Positions 54,358 to 60,813 of a stretch of DNA of 64,000 nt are shown here, in pieces. The notes below the pieces were generated by a model, which worked only from the letters and a program-made list of their open reading frames with translations, did not search any database and was not told the origin of the DNA. Numbering within the stretch: the first letter of the stretch is position 1; the number at the start of each line of letters is the position of its first letter. This DNA is from an uncultured Pseudomonas sp. (GTDB taxonomy: Bacteria; Pseudomonadota; Gammaproteobacteria; Pseudomonadales; Pseudomonadaceae): the NCBI GenBank assembly GCA_943914515.1, contig CALUCI010000001.1:1-64000 (forward strand), given 5' to 3'. The translations under genes were made by a program, and so were the position numbers.

Positions 54358-55347
54358 ATGTCAAAGGTTGTTCGATTCCACCGTCTTGGTGGCCCTGAGG
54401 TTCTTCAGATTGATGAGCTTGACGTCAGGGCTCCAGGCCCCGGCGAGGTGAAGATCAAGGTCAAGGCGCTAGGGCTCAATCGCGCGGAAGCCATGTACCG
54501 CTCCGGCCAGTACACCTTCACTCCCGACATGCCGGCCGTTTTGGGATATGAAGCGGCAGGTACGATTGAGTCGGTCGGAGATGGTGTGACCGACTTTGCC
54601 GTCGGCGATGAAGTGAATGTGATCCCGGCATTTTCATTTGCGGACTACGGCATGTATGGCGAAACCGTTGTCGCGCCGGCGCATGCGTTGGTGAAGCAGC
54701 CAGCGGGGCTGTCTTCGGTCGAGGCTGCTGCCACCTGGATGAAGTACGTCACTGCTTATGGCGCCTTGGTGGACATCGGTCAGTTGAAGAAAGGTGAAGT
54801 GGTGCTGATCCGGGCTGCTTCGAGCAGTGTGGGGCTGGCAGCTATTCAAATCGCCAATTCACTTGGCGCCATTACGGTGGCTCTGACCCGCACTTCGGAG
54901 AAACGCCAGGCTCTCGTGGACGTTGGGGCAGTGCACTTGATTGCTACCGATGAAGAGGATCTGGTCGCTGCTGTGGCACGCATCACAAACGGCAAGGGTG
55001 CCCGCATGGCCTTTGACCCTGTGGGTGGCCCTGAGGTGGGAAACATCCTGCGGTCGCTGTCTTTTCTTGGGATTTTCTTTCAGTACGGTGCGCTGGAGAC
55101 GTCTGACATCAGCGTGCCGGTGATGGAGCTGCTTGGCAAAGACTTGACCATCCGGGGTTACCAGCTTTTCGAAATTACCCAGGATGAGGCGCGGCTGAAC
55201 AGAGCCAAGGCGTTTATCACCGAAGGTCTGGAGAATGGCAGCCTGCGTCCGATAGTCGGCAAGGTGTTCAAGTTTGACGAAATCGTAGAGGCGCACCGTT
55301 ACATGGAATCAAACAGCCAGGTCGGCAAGATTGTTGTAGAGATCTAG
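54358..55347 (+). CDS. MDR-family NADPH quinone oxidoreductase-like protein
   Basis: 329 aa from ATG 54358, with AAGAGGA upstream. Medium-chain reductase fold: GroES-like N-terminal domain (LGLNRAEAMYRSGQYTF, PAVLGYEAAGTIESVGDGV), then Rossmann-like IRAASSSVGLAAIQIANSLG for NADPH. The Cys/His zinc ligands of alcohol dehydrogenases are absent, so the zinc-free quinone/enoyl reductase branch is meant even though such genes are often labelled zinc-dependent alcohol dehydrogenase. It lies 102 bp after a lysR gene and probably is its target. A 10-bp hairpin at 55356 follows the stop. Substrate unknown. Confidence 0.87.
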   Translation: MSKVVRFHRLGGPEVLQIDELDVRAPGPGEVKIKVKALGLNRAEAMYRSGQYTFTPDMPAVLGYEAAGTIESVGDGVTDFAVGDEVNVIPAFSFADYGMYGETVVAPAHALVKQPAGLSSVEAAATWMKYVTAYGALVDIGQLKKGEVVLIRAASSSVGLAAIQIANSLGAITVALTRTSEKRQALVDVGAVHLIATDEEDLVAAVARITNGKGARMAFDPVGGPEVGNILRSLSFLGIFFQYGALETSDISVPVMELLGKDLTIRGYQLFEITQDEARLNRAKAFITEGLENGSLRPIVGKVFKFDEIVEAHRYMESNSQVGKIVVEI

Positions 55348-55355
55348 GCCGATCA

Positions 55356-55388
55356 TGGTCCGGGCGGATGCAGTGTCTGCCCGGGCCA
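55356..55388 (+). terminator. Hairpin after the MDR gene
   Basis: TGGTCCGGGC (55356-55365) pairs with GCCCGGGCCA (55379-55388), 10 bp with one G-U pair and a 13-nt loop, eight bases after the stop codon. No T-run. Confidence 0.65.
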
Positions 55389-55707
55389 TAAGGGGTGCGG
55401 CTTGTGTGCGTGGATAGTCAGAGGTGGATGTGTGTCACTGGACAGGTGCCCAGCGGGTATCAGGCTCAGCGATGCTTTAGAGCGAATCCTGTTCGTAGGC
55501 AAGTGGCAATAGACAACTAGTAGCAGCCTCCGCTCATTACTAGATTTAACATAATATACATTATACGTAATGTCAGATTGTCCCTTGAGGACTGGTGTGA
55601 AGCAGATTGCAAGACACGGCCTGACCTCCAACAGCCTTCGAACGCATCACCAATTAACAACCACACCAACACCAAATCGATGCCGACTATTTCTAGCCCC
55701 TTGCCGG
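55389..55707. other. Spacer without a gene; AT-rich dyad
   Basis: No ORF with supporting features. The 55500-55580 part is AT-rich and contains ACATTATACGTAATGT (55558-55573, 6-bp arms), similar in style to operator-promoters, but no gene starts nearby in a suitable direction: the next gene, on the minus strand, ends at 55708. Confidence 0.4.
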
Positions 55708-56130
55708 TCACACTTGAACTGCCTTCGATCCAAGCTTCTGATTGAACCGCAACAGGTATCCATCAGGATCGAGCACCAGGAGATTGAGCTGCCCGTGCAG
55801 TAATAAGTCATTGTCTCGGTACCAGCGTTCCTCAACAGGACTGCGCAACTGATGACCCGCGAGTTCAATCGTCTGGGACAGAAGCTTGCTGTCCGGGCAT
55901 TCGATGGACAGGTTCATTCCACGACCAAATGGCTGCTCCAATGGACCAACGTGCCAGGGAGAGTCTTCTTCGTCATCTTGCTCAAGCATCAACTGGCTGC
56001 CGTGGTAAGAAAGAAATGCGAATTTGTCTTCCGGCCTCTGGTACTCGATCTTGAAACCCAGTACCTGGCAGTAAAAGTCCAGGCTGCGTTGCAGATCAGA
56101 GACGATCAGCTCAGGGATCAGTGGATTCAT
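55708..56130 (-). CDS. VOC-family protein (glyoxalase/bleomycin-resistance fold)
   Basis: 140 aa. Two beta-alpha-beta-beta-beta modules: LIPELIVSDLQRSLDFYCQV LGF at the start and a C-terminal LLLHGQLNLLVLDPDGYLLR FNQ strand pair with D-P-D-G-Y, the usual VOC closing motif. A central PFGRGMNLSIECPD strand carries possible metal ligands. Members bind antibiotics or isomerise small metabolites; which applies here is unclear. Monocistronic, with GC content clearly lower than the left half of the window. Its 338-bp upstream spacer leads to the integrase gene. Confidence 0.85.
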   Translation of the reverse strand: MNPLIPELIVSDLQRSLDFYCQVLGFKIEYQRPEDKFAFLSYHGSQLMLEQDDEEDSPWHVGPLEQPFGRGMNLSIECPDSKLLSQTIELAGHQLRSPVEERWYRDNDLLLHGQLNLLVLDPDGYLLRFNQKLGSKAVQV

Positions 56131-56468
56131 TTCAAATGCACAATCTCTCTACGAATGATTAATAACAGTCGAGAGCCCCGTAAAACGGGCTTTCATCGAG
56201 CTGTGCAACGGTATCTGAAATGTTGTGATTTGGCGTGGATAACTGAGGGTGACAAGGGTTCACGGGGTAATAAAGATGAACTGCCCTCGCCCGATCATAT
56301 GCACTTAATGAATAACTAAACTAAATGACTAGTATTGGTATCACCTAAAAATGTACTAAGCAACGAGGTGACGGAAGGTAACACGACTCGGCGACGTAAT
56401 ATCCGATAACTGTCAGACCCGGATATTGCATCTTGGGGTAATCGATAGGATCATGTCGCCACCTTCAG
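56131..56468. other. Spacer before the integrase gene; small hairpin, no tRNA
   Basis: AT-rich, no gene seen. AGCCCCGT-AAA-ACGGGCT (56174-56191, one bulge) followed by TT is a terminator-like hairpin. The segment around 56310-56365 has promoter-like AT content. No tRNA gene is present, so if an attachment site lies here it is not tRNA-borne. The shift in composition suggests the left boundary of an acquired element near this spacer. Confidence 0.4.
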
Positions 56469-57791
56469 ATGTCTGCACAAGCGATTTCGATGCCCGTACC
56501 CGCCATGCCTCAACCGCTGTTTGAAACTTATGCGCGATTTGCCGAGCTCAATTTCAGCTCGCTGAGAGCAGAAAACCCTGCTGTCATCGAGTACCTCGAG
56601 CAGTTCCCCGAACAAGTCCGGGCGCTTGAGGGCTACCATTCCGTGCGCAGTTTTCTCAGGTCTTATGCCGGTAACGAGGCTACGTTTAACTCTTACCGTA
56701 CCCACGTTGAGCGACTGCTGTTGTGGACTCTAATAAAGGCGCGAATACCTCTGTTGGAAATGCGACGCACCCATGCTGAAAGCTTCATGGAATTCTGCCT
56801 AGCACCGGATACTGTCTGGATCGGGCCGGTGGTCAAATCCCGCTTCAATCGCCGAGGTGCGCGCAAAAAAAACGCGACGGATACGTACGTGGTGAACCTC
56901 GACTGGCGGCCGTTCAGTCAGACGATCACCAAGGAAGAACGTAAACGCGCGAAAGAGCAAAACTGCCCTGCTCCACCAAGCATCTACAAACTTTCCCAAG
57001 GCTCTATTGCACAGGTCTTCGCGGTCTGCGGCAGTTTCTTCCAGCACGCCATAGACGAAGGGTACTGCGAGCAAAATCCGTTTCGGGCAGTTAAGCAAAA
57101 GAGTAAATACAAACAGCGCAACACTGACAACAACGACACCCGGATCCTTACTACTCTACAGTGGGACTTCGTACTAGAAACCGCCGAAAACTTAGCTGCC
57201 ACAGATCCTCGGTATGAGCGCACATTGTTCATTGTGGCAACGATATTCGCTATGTACTTACGGGTTTCTGACCTTGTTGGGCGTGACAACTGGCAGCCGA
57301 CAATGGGCGATATGCGAAAGGACAGCTCAGGCAACTGGTGGTACCACGTGGTGGGTAAAGGGAACAAGGCCGGAAAAATAAGCGTTCGTGACGACTATGT
57401 CGAAAATTATCTTAAACGCTGGCGGCTGCACCAGGGGCTGTCTCCCCTGCCCGGTTTCCGCGAAACTACGCCACTGATCGCAACCCAGCGTGGGCGCGCC
57501 GGGCTTTCGGATCGGCATGTTCGAGTGCTGCTTCAAGTAGTATTCGATCGCGCACTGCTACGCATGCAAAGTGAAGGTTGGCCGGACGAAGACGTTGGCC
57601 GCCTGCGTGCTGCGTCACTGCACTGGTTGCGACATACCTCGGCGACGTTCGACGCGCCATATAGAGAGATGAAGGACCTGCAGGTGGATCTTCGCCACAA
57701 CAGCCTCAGTACGACACAGAATGTCTACTACAACTCTGAAGATGAGAAACGAGCCTATTCAGTTAAGCGCTTGCCGATGAAAGAGCGTTGA
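56469..57791 (+). CDS. Tyrosine recombinase (site-specific integrase)
   Basis: 440 aa. Phage-integrase fold: N-terminal SAM-like core-binding region to about residue 200, then the catalytic domain with Arg265 in MYLRVSDLVG, Lys in KGNKAGK, HWLRHT at His385-Arg388, a C-terminal DLRHNSLSTTQ and the nucleophile Tyr420 or Tyr421 in QNVYYNSED. All catalytic residues are present, so it should be active in strand exchange. The start has no convincing ribosome-binding site; Met8 at 56490 is an alternative. No excisionase or transposition partners are next to it. It precedes the three-gene defence operon on the same strand by 473 bp and probably brought it in. Confidence 0.88.
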   Translation: MSAQAISMPVPAMPQPLFETYARFAELNFSSLRAENPAVIEYLEQFPEQVRALEGYHSVRSFLRSYAGNEATFNSYRTHVERLLLWTLIKARIPLLEMRRTHAESFMEFCLAPDTVWIGPVVKSRFNRRGARKKNATDTYVVNLDWRPFSQTITKEERKRAKEQNCPAPPSIYKLSQGSIAQVFAVCGSFFQHAIDEGYCEQNPFRAVKQKSKYKQRNTDNNDTRILTTLQWDFVLETAENLAATDPRYERTLFIVATIFAMYLRVSDLVGRDNWQPTMGDMRKDSSGNWWYHVVGKGNKAGKISVRDDYVENYLKRWRLHQGLSPLPGFRETTPLIATQRGRAGLSDRHVRVLLQVVFDRALLRMQSEGWPDEDVGRLRAASLHWLRHTSATFDAPYREMKDLQVDLRHNSLSTTQNVYYNSEDEKRAYSVKRLPMKER

Positions 57792-58264
57792 CTGACTATC
57801 AACTGAAAGCCCTTGATCGCTGTAAGTTATCTTTCATTATATGAAGAACACAAAAATTCTGTAGCCACCTCAAGAACTCCCAAGAGGCCGACGAATTATT
57901 CAATAAATGGCAGGTTTGATCTGGAGCCCATGATACGTGTCATTCGATGATCAAAATCAGGCATCAGGTAGTTGAGCACTCTCCAACTTCATACGCCTCA
58001 TCGACTCATCCACAGATGAAGCATTAGTCTCGCTGGCTTGTGTCATGCGGTGTCTGCGACACCTGTTTTCAGACAGAACCTAGTAGCCAATGTCCTGCCA
58101 GAGAATGCGGACAGCGCTTCCAAGGAGTACATCTGTACTCTTGGGCATCTCCTCCTGCTGGAAAGCGCATGGCGCGGTAGTTCCTTCGTCCTCTGCTGCT
58201 CGCTACTATATGGCCAACTGCCAGGGGTGCCCCGCGCATCGGTTTTGGATTGAAGGGATGCAGA
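57792..58264. other. 473-bp spacer upstream of the defence operon with nested inverted repeats
   Basis: No gene supported. Several AT-rich stretches (57820-57920) could hold a promoter. At 58114-58168 a large imperfect hairpin is possible: outer arms GCGCTTCC (58114-58121) and GGAAAGCGC (58160-58168), with the palindromic motif of 58121-58142 inside. The operon's start follows about 100 bases later. Confidence 0.55.
58121..58142. repeat. 22-bp palindromic motif, second copy
   Basis: CAAGGAGTACA, two variable bases (TC), then TGTACTCTT. The copy at 27702-27723 is identical except for the two central bases (AA). The core GAGTACA-N2-TGTACTC has perfect 7-bp arms and CCAA/TTGG outside extends the pairing here. 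It lies 123 bp before the nuclease gene. Confidence 0.8.
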
Positions 58265-60217
58265 ATGATCAGAAGGTTCCGGCTTGAGCAAAAAGGCCGC
58301 TACGAGAAGCTGGTAATTGCTCAGCGTTTGTCGGACATGGTGGACAAGTACCTGGCTGGACGTACTGCACCGCTGCTGATCGGTGCCGAACAGGGCGGTA
58401 TCGGCGAATGGGATGATGTCGTCATCTACCATGCGGATGAGTGTCACGAGCACTTCCAGATCAAGCGGCAAACGACACCCTTCAGCGATAAGCACATCGA
58501 TAAAGCCGCCTACATCAAGTCCTATAAACCCAAGGGCGGCAGCAAGGCGGCAGCGGGTGCATCGCCGGTTGTCCCTCCAGACAGCACCATCGATTCTGAA
58601 CTTGATAAAGCCATGAAGAGCTTGTCTGCCTGGAGCCTCAAGCCCGAGGCCAAGCAGCCGCCAGCGCGTGCCTTTTCACTCATCCTGCTCGGTCTGGAAG
58701 TCGTCATCAAGGGTAAACCCAGTGATTTCATCACCGCCAATCACCTGCATGAGTTTTGTCGACTGTGTAAGCAGGACGGCCTTGATCTAACAGCCCTCTC
58801 CAGCCGCGCCGATACCCCGACGCAAAAAGTCTACAAATGGTTGACGACCTGGTGTGGCTTTACCGACTGGGATCATGTTCGACAAACGATGCGGACACTC
58901 ACGATCCATGCAGTTGGGAGCGAAGAAAACCTTGAAGAGCGTGCGTGCGAGTCGTTAGGACGACACTTTAATGATCCACGGGCAACCCTTGAGAAGCTCT
59001 TGGGGTACATCTCCACGAGTACCACGGATGTTAACGCCATCAGCTGTCATGCGATGGCCAACCATCTCAAAGACGCACGCCGGTCAGATGCTGAGACCTG
59101 GACGCAGTACCTCATGCAGCCGCTGGCCGGGCCGAGTTGGATGGTCGCCGGCACCCACAACCTAAATGGTGTGACGAGCTTGCCAGCGGCGAATGCTGCC
59201 ACGGAAGTTGTCGTTCACCACTGGACAGCGGGCGGTAACAACAGAAGGTTGCGATTGCACGCTACCTATTGCCCACCTACGCCAAATATCGTTGGCCTCC
59301 CCTCGGCCATCTTGCGGCTGGCCCTGCACCTAAAAAGCGGTAGTCATTGCCTGCTTCTGGGGGAACCGCTTTGGCGCCAAGGCGCTGGGAGTGAGTTGGG
59401 TAGAACGCTTGGGATCAGCGAGAGTGATCTTGATGACCTTCCTTGGATAGACAATTCAGAGGCGCTGTCCTGCGCGTCCGGTCGCAAGATCTCGTCGATC
59501 CTGGAGACGCGAGATGAATCTTCAGCACTTCACCAGGCAATGAACGATCTTGTGTGGGAGCAGCTACAGGGCCGCATCACGACCAGGTTGAACTTGGTAA
59601 CCGACATGCCATTACTGGCAGTATTGGAACCCAAGTGGCGTTCTTGGGCCGCTGAGCTCACAGCCGACGCCGCTGCGCGTGAGTCACTGTTTGAACAACT
59701 CATGTACCCCAAAACAGAAGGCTTAGACGGCAAACACGCTCTGCGCATCGGGCCTCGCACTTTAGACTTGCTGGAAACCGCCATTCTCATGCTGCTTCTG
59801 GTGTGCGCCGCAATCGGTGACGACGACGGCAATTGGCGCGAAATCCCTGACGTTGGAGATGTTCTCAGCATTGCGCTGCAGAACTGGTCAGGCGCTTCAA
59901 GCGATCTTGGCGGCGCCAGGCCTGTTGCCGATAACCTGATGGCCATTTTGGGGCCTTCGCCGGCGTCGGTAGTTATTCTTGCGGGCGTCGAAGGGTCTCC
60001 CACGAGCCTGCTCGATTCCGGTATGGCTGATGATTTTGAAGCCGGTAACAGCATGGCGGCTGAGCGCCAGCCCAGGTTGCTGGTGACGCGATTTGGGGTG
60101 CTCAAGCACCTGCGTATCGGGACACTCGCCCAGCTACAAAAGCAATTCGAACGTCATTGGGCTGCTTGGCGCGCTGCGCGCGAAGCAGCAATCAAAGCTT
60201 ATGGGGAAGGACACTAA
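58265..60217 (+). CDS. Lamassu LmuA-like/DdmA-like protein with Cap4 (DUF4297-type) nuclease domain
   Basis: 650 aa from ATG 58265 (AAGGGA five bases upstream); a TTG at 58250 is less likely. Residues 5-75 look like the Cap4/DUF4297 PD-(D/E)xK nuclease: an initial helix with Glu14 (GRYEKLVIAQRL), GGIGEWDDVVIY with Asp50/Asp51, and FQIKRQ with Gln65-x-Lys67, in the order E...D...QxK of this class. The remaining 570 residues have no familiar domain and should form the part that binds the ATPase complex. In Lamassu and the V. cholerae DdmABC system such a protein is the effector, cleaving DNA when the SMC-like partner senses plasmids or phage DNA. First gene of a three-gene operon, 2 bp before the middle gene. 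Alternative label: ABC three-component system effector. Confidence 0.75.
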   Translation: MIRRFRLEQKGRYEKLVIAQRLSDMVDKYLAGRTAPLLIGAEQGGIGEWDDVVIYHADECHEHFQIKRQTTPFSDKHIDKAAYIKSYKPKGGSKAAAGASPVVPPDSTIDSELDKAMKSLSAWSLKPEAKQPPARAFSLILLGLEVVIKGKPSDFITANHLHEFCRLCKQDGLDLTALSSRADTPTQKVYKWLTTWCGFTDWDHVRQTMRTLTIHAVGSEENLEERACESLGRHFNDPRATLEKLLGYISTSTTDVNAISCHAMANHLKDARRSDAETWTQYLMQPLAGPSWMVAGTHNLNGVTSLPAANAATEVVVHHWTAGGNNRRLRLHATYCPPTPNIVGLPSAILRLALHLKSGSHCLLLGEPLWRQGAGSELGRTLGISESDLDDLPWIDNSEALSCASGRKISSILETRDESSALHQAMNDLVWEQLQGRITTRLNLVTDMPLLAVLEPKWRSWAAELTADAAARESLFEQLMYPKTEGLDGKHALRIGPRTLDLLETAILMLLLVCAAIGDDDGNWREIPDVGDVLSIALQNWSGASSDLGGARPVADNLMAILGPSPASVVILAGVEGSPTSLLDSGMADDFEAGNSMAAERQPRLLVTRFGVLKHLRIGTLAQLQKQFERHWAAWRAAREAAIKAYGEGH

Positions 60218-60219
60218 TC

Positions 60220-60813
60220 ATGCTGACACTGCAGGAAGTGGCTAGCGCAATCATTCAGAGTGTAGAGGGTCGGTATGACGTGTGCCCCCGGGACGTGACG
60301 GAGCTTATGCTGCCTGAGGTCGACTACACCTCGCATGTTATTCGGCTCAAGCGCTCCCACAACGAACGGGCGGGTTGGCGGACAGTTCTGCTCATCGAGC
60401 TTCCACTGACGGCCCTGCAGGCAGCCAACCAATGGGCCGCCGATGTCCGGGATGTGCTGCCGGAACCTGAGACTGCAGACCTCTATATGTTTCTGATGAT
60501 CAGCGGTATCGCCAAGGATGACGCTGCGCGGATTGAGACGGATGACAGGTTTTGCCGCAAGATTGTTGTGCGCGAATCTGAAGCAGCGGGTGATTTTCTT
60601 AACCGGACATTCTTAGCGGCCTTGGATCCTGCAGGCGATGCCGAGACACTCGGCGATCCCTTGGTGTCGGCGCTGAACACGTTGTCCAATGCGCACCCTT
60701 GGTCTGCGCCGCACATCGCTGCTTGGAAAGCGGAGCTTCTGACCAACCAAAACGGAGCGGATGTGGTGCGTGTTCTTAGTGATTCGCTGGGGGAAAGCGA
60801 GGTTCAGTCGTGA
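60220..60813 (+). CDS. Middle component of the Lamassu/ABC three-component system (LmuC/DdmB-like)
   Basis: 197 aa from ATG 60220 with GGAAGG upstream; two bases after the LmuA-like stop. It has no recognised enzymatic motif and no membrane segment. It is a small protein with an alpha/beta N-terminus (SAIIQSVEGRYDVCPRDVTE, VDYTSHVIRLKRSHNE, TVLLIELPLTALQAANQW) and a helical C-terminus. By position and size it is the middle component expected between the nuclease and the SMC-like ATPase, where it binds the ATPase heads and the effector. Its stop overlaps the GTG start of the ATPase gene (GTGA). The assignment rests mainly on context. Confidence 0.65.
   Translation: MLTLQEVASAIIQSVEGRYDVCPRDVTELMLPEVDYTSHVIRLKRSHNERAGWRTVLLIELPLTALQAANQWAADVRDVLPEPETADLYMFLMISGIAKDDAARIETDDRFCRKIVVRESEAAGDFLNRTFLAALDPAGDAETLGDPLVSALNTLSNAHPWSAPHIAAWKAELLTNQNGADVVRVLSDSLGESEVQS

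Noticed and set aside
56131..56468. tRNA or tmRNA attachment site next to the integrase
   Set aside because: I looked for a cloverleaf with GGTTCGAATCC-type T-loop and found none in either spacer around the integrase.
58043..58495. Minus-strand open frame upstream of the defence operon as a regulator gene
   Set aside because: It overlaps the start of the nuclease gene, has no ribosome-binding site or domain, and its translation is low in structure.
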